The notes beneath the pieces were generated by a model. It was not told the DNA's origin. It did no database searches and saw only the letters and a list, made by a program, of their open reading frames with translations. This document shows positions 13,857 to 21,711 of a stretch of 37,085 nt of DNA, piece after piece. Numbering within the stretch: the stretch's first letter is position 1; each line of letters begins with the position of its first letter. Location of the stretch: positions 1-37,085 of the forward strand of contig JBCCBB010000018.1 of assembly GCA_039814545.1 (NCBI GenBank), written 5' to 3'. The translations under genes and the position numbers were made by a program. Source of the stretch: CALBPI01 sp039814545. GTDB lineage: Bacteria; Pseudomonadota; Gammaproteobacteria; Steroidobacterales; Woeseiaceae.

Positions 13857-16259
13857 ATGAAGTTTCTGAGCGCCTACAAGGCCGACAGGCTCATCGAGCA
13901 GTTGATGTCCGAGGAAGACATCTACTCGCCAAAAGCCGAGAAGGCCGCCGACAAGCTACGCAGGCTTGGTCCCGGGGCAATCCCGCGGATCACCGATGCG
14001 TTGGCTGGCGCTGACAAAAAACACACGATGGCGCTCGTCGATATCCTGAGCGAGCTCGCCACGACCAAAACCCTGTTCGAGTTCGTGCCCGGTTTGTCCG
14101 ACGGCGACCAGCGTGTCGTCTCAGGCACCGCCTGGGCGCTGTCGTCGAGTCAGAAGGTTGAGCCGACGGCTGTACTCAAACTGCTCGACGAAGACGAAGT
14201 ATCGCCCGCCGCGGTCCTCGAGATCGTCAACACCCACAAAGACCGCCTCTCGGTGCCCGCGCTGCTGTCGCGCGCGTATGAGCTCGAGCCCAACGAACAG
14301 GCCGTGCTATTCCGCATCATCGGCGGCGTCGTCAAGGAAGAGCACGTACCCGACCTCCTCGCGCGCCTGACAGGCAAAGACCCGATGGTGCGCATCCACA
14401 TCATCGACATGCTCTCGCGCTTCGACCGGCCCGATGTCTCTTCGGCGCTCGAAGGCCAGTTGCGCAGCAACCATAAGATGATCCGCCAGTCGGCGCTCAC
14501 AGCACTCGCACGCCAGAAGAGTGCAAGCAACGTAAGGCTCATCTGCTCGCTGCTGCTCGACGCCGACGTCGACGTCCAGAACAAGGCCGTGGACGTGATC
14601 GTGAAGCTCAACCACAAAGACACGATCAAGCACCTGATCCCCGCGCTCAAGGACGAAAACGAGTACGCCCGACGCGCGGCCGTTGAGGTGCTCAACGAGA
14701 TCGGTACACCCGATTCCATCAAGGACCTGCTCAACGCGGTTCGCGACGATGACTGGTGGGTGCGTGCGCGCGCCGCCGACGCCCTGGCCGACATTGGCGG
14801 TCCGCGCGTGGTCAAGGCCGTGATGAGACTGGTTAAGGACGACGACCAGGAAATCCGCCGCGCGGCCGTTGAAATTCTGAATGCCACGAAAGACCCGCAG
14901 GCCATCGATCACCTGATCTCGGCCACCAAGGACGACGACTGGTGGGTGCGCGAGCGCGCCGTCGACGCGCTGGCGGAAATCGGTGACACGCGTGCCGTAC
15001 CCGTACTGTCCGGCATGCTCGGCAAGCACGATAAGTCGGACCCGACCGTGATCCGCGCGCTCGGCAAGCTGGGCGCCACCGACATCGTGCCCAAGCTCAA
15101 GCCCATGCTGGCCAAGGGCGGCCGTGAAGTGCGCGTCGAGGCCATGAAAGCCATGGCGATGCTCGTCAGCGAAAAAGAGCTGCCGGCTGTGCGCGACGAG
15201 CTGTTGCGCATCCAGGACGGCGGCGACAAGGCGCTGGCCGAGGCCGCCGACATCGCACTCGAAACGCTGCAGACCCGATTCTCAGACGTCGTGCGCGAAC
15301 AGGACCGCAAGGCCGCCAAGCTGTCCGAGGGCCAGGCGGCGACGCTGCTCATCGACGAAGAGGAAGCGCGCCAGGTCATCGAGCGTGTCGAGGCCGAGAC
15401 GGCCGCGGCGCAGGGGCCCCTCGACATCTCGACCCTCAACGAGGGCGACATGCTCGAGAATCGCTACCGCTTCGTGAAGCGGATTGGCAAGGGTGCGTTC
15501 GGCACCGTGCTGCTCATGGAAGACACGGTGGTCGGCGAACAACTCATCCTGAAGTTCCTGAACCCCAATGTCTCCTCCGACGAGGAGATGATGAAACGCT
15601 TCGTGCACGAGCTGAAGTTCTCGCGCCGGATTACGCACCCCAACGTCATCCGCATTTATGACTTCCTGCACATCCAGGGCAACTACGCGATCTCGATGGA
15701 GTACTTCGAGTCGCACACGCTCGGCGCCGAAATCGCCGCCGAGAAGCCCATGGATTTTGCGAAAGCGCTGCGCTTCGCCAAAGACATCGCCACCGGCATG
15801 ACCGTCGCCCACACCGCGGGCGTCATCCACCGCGACCTGAAGCCGGCCAACATCCTCATCGACGACACGGGCCTGCTCAAGATCGTGGACTTCGGTGTGG
15901 CGGCTGCGGCCAAGAGCGGTGACACGCAGCTCACAAAGACGGGCTACGTCATCGGCTCGCCCAAATACATGGCGCCCGAGCAGATCCTCGGCAAGAAGGT
16001 CGAGGAAACGGCCGACATTTACAGCCTCGGCGTCATTCTCTACGAGATGATCACGGGTACCCCGCCCTACACGCGCGGCGACCACATGTCGGTCATGTAC
16101 CAGCACGTCCAGGGCAAGGCCGCCGGCTGTCAGGAACTCAACGAAAAGATCCCTGACGACCTCGCAGCCCTCGTCGGCCAGCTCATGACGGTCGACAAGG
16201 ACAAGCGCCCGCAGTCCATGCACGACGTACGCGAGGCGCTGGACGCCATCCAGGTCTAG
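13857..16259 (+). CDS. HEAT-repeat serine/threonine protein kinase
   Basis: Large cytoplasmic protein of 800 residues. Residues about 20-450 are an array of HEAT/PBS-lyase-like helical repeats (for example VRIHIIDMLSRF, IRQSALTALAR and RRAAVEVLNEIG, the last recurring as RRAAVEILNATK). About 455-530 is a charged helical linker. A eukaryotic-type kinase domain covers about 537-797: glycine loop GKGAFG (544-549), Lys-566 in LILKFL, HRDLKPAN with catalytic Asp-660, DFG with Asp-678, and GSPKYMAPE (700-708). All key residues are present, so it should be active. The activation loop holds Thr at 690, 693 and 695. No transmembrane or PASTA segment is present. Two PilT-family ATPase genes follow, so pilus retraction control is a plausible role (inference). 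Confidence 0.9.
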   Translation: MKFLSAYKADRLIEQLMSEEDIYSPKAEKAADKLRRLGPGAIPRITDALAGADKKHTMALVDILSELATTKTLFEFVPGLSDGDQRVVSGTAWALSSSQKVEPTAVLKLLDEDEVSPAAVLEIVNTHKDRLSVPALLSRAYELEPNEQAVLFRIIGGVVKEEHVPDLLARLTGKDPMVRIHIIDMLSRFDRPDVSSALEGQLRSNHKMIRQSALTALARQKSASNVRLICSLLLDADVDVQNKAVDVIVKLNHKDTIKHLIPALKDENEYARRAAVEVLNEIGTPDSIKDLLNAVRDDDWWVRARAADALADIGGPRVVKAVMRLVKDDDQEIRRAAVEILNATKDPQAIDHLISATKDDDWWVRERAVDALAEIGDTRAVPVLSGMLGKHDKSDPTVIRALGKLGATDIVPKLKPMLAKGGREVRVEAMKAMAMLVSEKELPAVRDELLRIQDGGDKALAEAADIALETLQTRFSDVVREQDRKAAKLSEGQAATLLIDEEEARQVIERVEAETAAAQGPLDISTLNEGDMLENRYRFVKRIGKGAFGTVLLMEDTVVGEQLILKFLNPNVSSDEEMMKRFVHELKFSRRITHPNVIRIYDFLHIQGNYAISMEYFESHTLGAEIAAEKPMDFAKALRFAKDIATGMTVAHTAGVIHRDLKPANILIDDTGLLKIVDFGVAAAAKSGDTQLTKTGYVIGSPKYMAPEQILGKKVEETADIYSLGVILYEMITGTPPYTRGDHMSVMYQHVQGKAAGCQELNEKIPDDLAALVGQLMTVDKDKRPQSMHDVREALDAIQV
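14676..15047 (+). repeat. Tandem 186-base duplication encoding a 62-residue double HEAT unit
   Basis: Residues 274-335 and 336-397 of the kinase protein are successive copies of a two-repeat unit. Each begins AAVE(V/I)LN and carries DDDWWVR(A/E)RA(A/V)DALA(D/E)IG after the same spacing; the bases encoding these segments are also similar. The exact 186-base period suggests a relatively recent internal duplication. Confidence 0.75.
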
Positions 16260-16304
16260 GCACCCCCGGGCCTGCGCCGGGTTCTCATTTTGTGTATCCA
16301 GCAC

Positions 16305-16333
16305 TTGCGCAGCGCGTGCAGGTGGTTGATATT
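16305..16333 (+). promoter_or_regulatory. Predicted internal promoter of the first PilT-family gene
   Basis: TTGCGC (16305-16310), a 17-base spacer and GATATT (16328-16333) lie between the kinase stop and the ATG at 16343. A short hairpin just upstream (CCCGG at 16265-16269, CCGGG at 16277-16281) could weaken read-through from the kinase gene. The leader would be only two or three bases. Confidence 0.45.
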
Positions 16334-16342
16334 CGGGCCGCT

Positions 16343-17437
16343 ATGGCACGAATCGACGCCTTTTTGAAGCTGGGCCTGGCCCAGGGCTGTTCCGACGTCC
16401 ACCTCGCCGTGGGCGTACCGCCCATGCTGCGCATGAACGGCGATCTCATGCCGATCAAGTTCCGCGACCTCGCCGACCACGAGCTCAACAACTACGTGGC
16501 CGAGATCCTCACGCAGTCGCAACAGGCCTCGTTCGACGAGGGTAACGACCTCGACTTCTCCTACGTCACCGAAGACGGCGGCCGTTTCCGCGTGAACCTG
16601 TTCCGCAAGGACACAGGCGTCGGCGCCGTATTCCGAAGCATTCCGAGCGAGATCCCAACACTTGAGAGCCTGGACCTGCCGCCTGTGATCGAGACCTTCC
16701 TCGACCACCACCAGGGCATGGTGCTTGTGACGGGTTCGACGGGTACGGGCAAGTCGACGACGCTCGCGGCCATGATCAACCACCTGAACGTGACGCGGAA
16801 CCTCAATATCATCAGTCTTGAGGACCCGATCGAGTTCGTGCACCCGAGCCGTAAGGCGCAAGTCATTCAGCGCGAGCTCAATACGCACGTGAAGAGCTTC
16901 GCGGGCGGTGTTCGTGCGGCCATGCGCGAAGACCCCGATGTCATTCTCGTCGGCGAGATGCGCGACACGGAAACGATCTCGATGGCCATGACCGCGGCCG
17001 AAACGGGTCACCTCGTACTGGGAACCCTGCACACGACATCCGCCGTCAAGACGATTGACCGTGTCATCGACGCTTTGCCCGGGGAATTGCGTGAGCAAAC
17101 CAAGGGCTTTTTGTCGCAGAGCCTCAACGCTGTCATCACACAGGTGCTCGTCAAAACGCCCGGCGGTCAGGGCCGGCGGGGCATCCAGGAAATTCTCGTC
17201 AACACGAAGGCCGTTGCGAACCTGATCCTTACGGACCAGACCCACCAGATCAACGCGCAGATTCAGACGGGCATGGACGTCGGCATGCAGACCATGGACC
17301 AGGCCTTGCTGGCCGCCATTGAGAAGCGCCAGGTAGACCCCGACGACGCCTTCCGTTACGCGTCCGACAAGCGCAAATTCCAGCGCTTCGTCACGGACAC
17401 GTCTGTGCTGCCTAAGCTCGACATGGCGAGTGGCTGA
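16343..17437 (+). CDS. PilT/PilU-family type IV pilus retraction ATPase (diverged first paralogue)
   Basis: Hexameric secretion-type ATPase expected at the inner-membrane base of type IV pili to power filament disassembly. 364 residues from the ATG at 16343; an in-frame GTG at 16292 would add 17 residues but would lie upstream of the predicted start point. Seen: SDVHLAVGVPPMLRMNGDL, Walker A GSTGTGKST (131-139), the Asp-box segment ISLEDPIEFVH, Walker B MREDPDVILVGEMRD (194-208) and GTLHTTSAVKTIDR. Walker B is PilT-like. The region matching the PilT AIRNLIRE motif is changed to AVANLILT, so retraction competence is uncertain. It follows the kinase gene and is four bases upstream of a second, more typical PilT gene. 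Confidence 0.9.
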   Translation: MARIDAFLKLGLAQGCSDVHLAVGVPPMLRMNGDLMPIKFRDLADHELNNYVAEILTQSQQASFDEGNDLDFSYVTEDGGRFRVNLFRKDTGVGAVFRSIPSEIPTLESLDLPPVIETFLDHHQGMVLVTGSTGTGKSTTLAAMINHLNVTRNLNIISLEDPIEFVHPSRKAQVIQRELNTHVKSFAGGVRAAMREDPDVILVGEMRDTETISMAMTAAETGHLVLGTLHTTSAVKTIDRVIDALPGELREQTKGFLSQSLNAVITQVLVKTPGGQGRRGIQEILVNTKAVANLILTDQTHQINAQIQTGMDVGMQTMDQALLAAIEKRQVDPDDAFRYASDKRKFQRFVTDTSVLPKLDMASG

Positions 17438-17441
17438 AGCG

Positions 17442-18527
17442 ATGGCCACGGCTGAGGAACGCGCACCGCGACGCATCGACGCCTTCCTCGACGAGGTGAT
17501 GCGCGCCGACGGCTCGGACCTGCATTTCATGGCCGGCGACCCGGCCCGAATTCGCGTCCACGGCGAGCTGCGTTCGCTGCCCGGCGACGAACTGAACCAG
17601 GCACAGGTTTCCGACGCGCTTTACGAGATCATGTCGCCGGCGATCCGGCGAGAATTCGAGGCTAACGACTCGGCGGATTTCGCCTACGAGATTCCAAATC
17701 AGGCGCGGTTCCGCGTCAATGTATTGCGCCAGCTCAACGGCATGGGCGCCGTGTTCCGGACCATTCCGACCAAGGTCCTCACCATCGAGGACCTCGACCT
17801 GCCCGACCCGGTCGAACGTCTGTGCCGACAGCCGTCGGGGATGATCCTTGTCACCGGCAAGACGGGCTCGGGCAAGTCGACCACGCTCGCAGCCATGATC
17901 AACGAGCTCAATGACCGCATCAAAGGGCACATTCTCACCATTGAGGACCCCATCGAGTTCGTCCACCACCGCAAGGGCTGCCTGATCAGCCAGCGCGAGA
18001 TCGGGCGCCACAGCCCGAGCTTCGCCCATTCGCTGCACTCGGCCATGCGAGAGGACCCGGATGTCATTCTCGTGGGCGAGATGCGTGATCTCGAGACGAT
18101 CCAGATCGCCGTCACGGCAGCCGAGATGGGCATTCTCGTCATGGGCACGTTGCACACCAATGGCGCTGCGCCCACGATCGACCGCATCATCAACTCGTTC
18201 CCGCACGACAAGCAGGGTCAGATCCGCACCATGCTGTCGACCTCGTTGCGCGGCGTGATTTCGCAGCAGCTGATCCCAACCAAGGGCAAACCGGGCCGGG
18301 TTGCGGCGCTGGAAATCATGGTCAACACCCCCGCTATTTCGAACCTGATTCGACAGGGCAAGATCGACCAGCTGGAGAACGCCATCCAGTCGGGTGGCGC
18401 CCAGGGCATGCGCACGATGGACTCCGCACTCATGGACCTTTACGACCGCGCCATGATCACGGGCCAGAACGCCTACGAGGCTGCCATCAACAAGCAGCGA
18501 TTCATCCCGATCAAGGACAAGCAATAG
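17442..18527 (+). CDS. pilT: PilT-family type IV pilus retraction ATPase (more canonical paralogue)
   Basis: Second retraction ATPase, 361 residues from the ATG at 17442, four bases after the first gene's stop; a GTG at 17430 would overlap that stop. Seen: GSDLHFMAGDPARIRVHGEL, FRTIPTKVLTIEDLDLP, Walker A GKTGSGKST (139-147), ILTIEDPIEFVH, Walker B MREDPDVILVGEMRD, GTLHTNGAAPTIDRIINSFP, and AISNLIRQGKI, close to the PilT AIRNLIRE motif needed for retraction. By order it occupies the pilU place of pseudomonads, but its motifs resemble PilT more than PilU, which has an altered Walker B region. Very likely cotranscribed with the first paralogue. Confidence 0.9.
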   Translation: MATAEERAPRRIDAFLDEVMRADGSDLHFMAGDPARIRVHGELRSLPGDELNQAQVSDALYEIMSPAIRREFEANDSADFAYEIPNQARFRVNVLRQLNGMGAVFRTIPTKVLTIEDLDLPDPVERLCRQPSGMILVTGKTGSGKSTTLAAMINELNDRIKGHILTIEDPIEFVHHRKGCLISQREIGRHSPSFAHSLHSAMREDPDVILVGEMRDLETIQIAVTAAEMGILVMGTLHTNGAAPTIDRIINSFPHDKQGQIRTMLSTSLRGVISQQLIPTKGKPGRVAALEIMVNTPAISNLIRQGKIDQLENAIQSGGAQGMRTMDSALMDLYDRAMITGQNAYEAAINKQRFIPIKDKQ

Positions 18528-18536
18528 GCGAGCGCA

Positions 18537-18545
18537 TGGCATAAT
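18537..18545 (+). promoter_or_regulatory. Extended -10 promoter of metG
   Basis: TGGCATAAT lies 29 bases before the metG ATG, giving a leader of about 23 bases. The same extended -10 pattern precedes wrbA and the kinase gene. The -35 region is weak. Confidence 0.5.
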
Positions 18546-18574
18546 GCGCCGAGTTTTTGAGCCTCGACGCTTTC

Positions 18575-20593
18575 ATGCCTGCCGACCCCCACACCGCGTC
18601 CCGCCGCATCCTCGTATCCAGCGCGCTGCCGTACGCCAACGGCGATATCCATCTGGGCCATCTCGTCGAGTACATCCAGGCTGACATCTGGGTGCGCTTC
18701 CAACGATTGCTGGGCCACGAGGTGTACTTCGTCTGCGCGAGCGACGCGCATGGCACGCCCATCATGATTCGGGCCCGCAAGGACGGCGTCGAGCCCGAAG
18801 CGGTCGTCGCGCACTACCAGCGGGCGCACGTCACGGACTTCGCCGCATTTGGCGTCGTGTTCGACAACTTCAACTCTACGCACGCCGACGAGAACCGCGA
18901 GCTCGTCTACGACATCTACGGCAAGCTCACAGACGCCGGCCACATCTACACCAAGACCATCAACCAGGCCTACGACGAGGCCGAGAAGATGTTCCTGCCC
19001 GACCGCTTCGTGCGCGGCACCTGCCCCGTCTGTGGCACCGAGGACCAGTACGGCGACGCCTGTGAGAACTGCGGCAGCACCTACACGCCTGCGGATCTCA
19101 AGAATCCCATTTCGGTCCTCTCGGGCGAGCCGCCCGTATGGCGCGACAGCGAGCACTACTTCTTCAAGCTTGGTGAGTTTGAGGCCTTTCTAAGAGACTG
19201 GCTCGACGGCGCCGAACTCGACGTCAGCGTGCGCAAAAAGCTCAGCGAGTGGTTCGAGGCCGGACTGCAGGACTGGGATATCTCGCGCGATGCGCCCTAC
19301 TTCGGCTTCGAAATTCCGGGCGCCGAAGGCAAGTACTTCTACGTCTGGCTGGACGCGCCCGTCGGCTACTTCGGCAGCTTCAAGGCGCTCTGCGAGCGCG
19401 AGGGCATGGACTTCGCGCCCTGGCTCGCGCCCGATACGGACACCGAGCTCTACCATTTCATCGGCAAGGACATCGTCTACTTCCATTCGTTGTTCTGGCC
19501 AGCCGTCCTCAAAGGCGCGGGGATGCGCACGCCCACGAGCGTGTTCGCGCACGGCTTCCTGACGGTCGACGGCAAAAAGATGTCGAAGTCGCGCGGCACC
19601 TTTATCAGGGGCCGCACCTACCACGACCACCTGGACCCCGAGTACCTGCGTTACTACTACGCCGCGAAGCTCGGCCCCGGTATCGACGACATCGACCTGA
19701 ACCTCGAAGACTTTGTGAGCCGCGTGAATGCCGATCTCGTTGGCAAGCTCGTGAACATCGCGAGCCGCTGCGCAGGCTTCGTGCACAAGAACAATGGCGG
19801 CAAGCTTGCTGACGCGTTGCCTGACCCTGAGCTCTACCGGGCCTTTGCCGACGCAGGCGAGACCATCGCGGGTCATTTTGACCGGCGCGAGTACTCAAAG
19901 GCGATCCGCGAGATCATGGCGCTGGCCGACCGCGCCAACCAGTACATCGACGCCAACAAGCCCTGGCAGATGGTCAAGGACGACGCACTGCGCGACGCCG
20001 TGCCGGGCGTTTGCACGCAGGGGCTGAACCTGTTCCGCGCGCTAGCCGTCTATCTCGCGCCCGTGTTGCCAACACTGGCCGACAAAGCCCGCGAGCTATT
20101 CGGTGAAGACACCTGGCAATGGGACAGCGCCGCGACGCCACTCACAGGCACGCCGATCACAACATTCAAACCCATGCTCACACGCATTGACGACAAGCAG
20201 GTAACCAAAATGGTCGAGGCTTCGAAAGAGAGCGACGCGCCCGCGCCCGCCGAAACGAGCGACGACGACACGATCGGTATCGACGAGTTCATGGCCGTCG
20301 ATCTGCGCGTCGCGCGCATCGTCTCGGCCGAACACGTTGAAGGCGCCGACAAGCTCATCCGCGTACAGCTCGACGTCGGCGAACTTGGCCCGCGCCAGGT
20401 GTTTGCTGGCATCAAGTCGGCCTACGACCCGGCCACGCTCGAGGGCCGGCTTACGGTCATGGTTGCCAACCTCGCGCCGCGCAAGATGCGCTTCGGCCTG
20501 AGCGAGGGCATGGTGCTTGCGGCCGGCGACGGTAAGGGTATTTTCCTACTCTCGCCCGACGACGGCGCCGCGCCAGGCATGCGCGTCAAGTAA
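18575..20593 (+). CDS. metG: Methionine--tRNA ligase with C-terminal tRNA-binding domain
   Basis: Charges initiator and elongator tRNA-Met. 672 residues from the ATG at 18575; an upstream in-frame TTG at 18557 is less likely. Seen: ILVSSALPYANGDIHLGHLVEYIQAD with the HIGH-type signature, the zinc-knuckle cysteines in CPVCGTEDQYGDACENCG, KKMSKSRGTF (KMSKS loop), the anticodon-recognition region, and a C-terminal EMAPII/CsaA-like tRNA-binding domain (VDLRVARIVSAEHVEGADKL to the end) joined by an acidic linker. This long form is the gammaproteobacterial type. rnfA begins 15 bases after the stop, so metG and rnf may share transcripts. Confidence 0.97.
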   Translation: MPADPHTASRRILVSSALPYANGDIHLGHLVEYIQADIWVRFQRLLGHEVYFVCASDAHGTPIMIRARKDGVEPEAVVAHYQRAHVTDFAAFGVVFDNFNSTHADENRELVYDIYGKLTDAGHIYTKTINQAYDEAEKMFLPDRFVRGTCPVCGTEDQYGDACENCGSTYTPADLKNPISVLSGEPPVWRDSEHYFFKLGEFEAFLRDWLDGAELDVSVRKKLSEWFEAGLQDWDISRDAPYFGFEIPGAEGKYFYVWLDAPVGYFGSFKALCEREGMDFAPWLAPDTDTELYHFIGKDIVYFHSLFWPAVLKGAGMRTPTSVFAHGFLTVDGKKMSKSRGTFIRGRTYHDHLDPEYLRYYYAAKLGPGIDDIDLNLEDFVSRVNADLVGKLVNIASRCAGFVHKNNGGKLADALPDPELYRAFADAGETIAGHFDRREYSKAIREIMALADRANQYIDANKPWQMVKDDALRDAVPGVCTQGLNLFRALAVYLAPVLPTLADKARELFGEDTWQWDSAATPLTGTPITTFKPMLTRIDDKQVTKMVEASKESDAPAPAETSDDDTIGIDEFMAVDLRVARIVSAEHVEGADKLIRVQLDVGELGPRQVFAGIKSAYDPATLEGRLTVMVANLAPRKMRFGLSEGMVLAAGDGKGIFLLSPDDGAAPGMRVK

Positions 20594-20608
20594 GCCGGGG
20601 CGGCCGCG

Positions 20609-21190
20609 ATGCGCGAGTGGCTGCTCATTCTCATCGGCACTGTGCTGGTGAACAACTTTGTGCTGACGCGCTTCCTGGGCCTGTGCCCGTTTTTCGGCGC
20701 GACGCGCCAGCTCGACACGGCCACGGGCTTGTCGGTGGCCACAGCCTTTGTGCTCACGCTGGCCTCGGCGGCCAGCTACCTGGCCGAGGTGTACCTACTC
20801 GCGCCGCTGGGGCTCACTTACCTGCGAACGCTGACCTTCATCCTCATCATCGCCTCCCTCGTGCAGTTCGCCGAGCTCATGATTCGGAGCATGAGTCCGT
20901 TGCTCGAACAGATGCTCGGCATCTACCTGCCGCTCATCACAACCAACTGCGCCGTGCTCGGCGTGGCGCTGCTCAACATCCAGACCGCCGAGAGTTTTTT
21001 CGAGTCCGTCTGGTACGGCTTTGGCGCCGCGGCGGGCTTCGGTCTCGTGACCGTGTTGTTCGCCGCACTGCGTGAGCGCATCGAAACACCCGAGGTGCCC
21101 GTCGCACTGCGCGGATCGGCCATCGCACTCATCACGGCCGGCATCATGTCGATCGCATTCCTGGGCTTCGCGGGCTTGGGGCAGACTTGA
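20609..21190 (+). CDS. rnfA: Rnf electron transport complex subunit RnfA
   Basis: Integral membrane subunit of the Rnf ferredoxin:NAD+ oxidoreductase (Rsx in E. coli, where it keeps SoxR reduced). 193 residues and six hydrophobic segments. Seen: VNNFVLTRFLGLCPFFGATRQ and ITTNCAVLGVALLN, each with the conserved Cys of the RnfA/RnfE half-motifs that hold the intramembrane iron-sulfur cluster. First gene of a complete rnfABCDGE operon; the rnfB ATG overlaps its TGA (TGATG). Confidence 0.96.
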   Translation: MREWLLILIGTVLVNNFVLTRFLGLCPFFGATRQLDTATGLSVATAFVLTLASAASYLAEVYLLAPLGLTYLRTLTFILIIASLVQFAELMIRSMSPLLEQMLGIYLPLITTNCAVLGVALLNIQTAESFFESVWYGFGAAAGFGLVTVLFAALRERIETPEVPVALRGSAIALITAGIMSIAFLGFAGLGQT

Positions 21191-21711
21191 TGGACATCGT
21201 CGCCGCCATCGCCGTGCTCGCGGGCATCGCGCTCGTTGCAGGGCTTGCGCTGACGCTGGCGGCTCGCACCTTGCAGCGCGATGCCGATGATGTCGTCGAA
21301 CGCATCAATGCCGAGTTGCCGCAAACACAATGCGCGCAGTGTGGCTTCCCGGGTTGCCGGCCCTATGCCGAGGCCATCGCGTTGGGTGAGGTCGACATCA
21401 ACCGCTGCCCACCGGGCGGCGATGCCACGATCGCCGCACTCGCGCGGCTGCTTGACCGGGACATCATCGCGCTCGACGCATCGCTGCCGCCGCCCGCGCC
21501 GCCCGGGGTGGCCATCATCGACGAGGAACGCTGTATCGGCTGTGCACGTTGCCTGCCCGCCTGCCCCGTCGACGCGATCTTGGGCGCCCATCAGTTCATG
21601 CACACCGTGGTTGAAGACCTCTGCACGGGCTGCGAGCTTTGCATCGCACCCTGCCCTGTCGACTGCATCGACATGGTGGCCACTGAAGACGACGCGGAGC
21701 GCGCCGCATGA
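21190..21711 (+). CDS. rnfB: Rnf electron transport complex subunit RnfB
   Basis: Membrane-anchored iron-sulfur subunit that takes electrons from reduced donors. 173 residues. Seen: one N-terminal transmembrane helix (about 3-25), a Fe-S domain with CAQCGFPGC and a following CPPGG, and two [4Fe-4S] ferredoxin motifs, CIGCARCLPACP and CTGCELCIAPCP. Start set at the ATG 21190, sharing a base with the rnfA stop. The rnfC ATG overlaps its own stop (ATGA). Confidence 0.96.
   Translation: MDIVAAIAVLAGIALVAGLALTLAARTLQRDADDVVERINAELPQTQCAQCGFPGCRPYAEAIALGEVDINRCPPGGDATIAALARLLDRDIIALDASLPPPAPPGVAIIDEERCIGCARCLPACPVDAILGAHQFMHTVVEDLCTGCELCIAPCPVDCIDMVATEDDAERAA

Noticed and set aside
15282..17530. 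Long minus-strand open frames (340 and 424 codons) opposite the kinase and first PilT-family genes
   Set aside because: Translations are Val/Leu/Arg/Asp-rich mirror frames with no motif; both plus-strand genes carry full catalytic motifs.
17412..18542. Minus-strand open frame of 376 codons opposite the second PilT gene
   Set aside because: Antisense shadow; no domain, while the plus strand has complete Walker A and B motifs.
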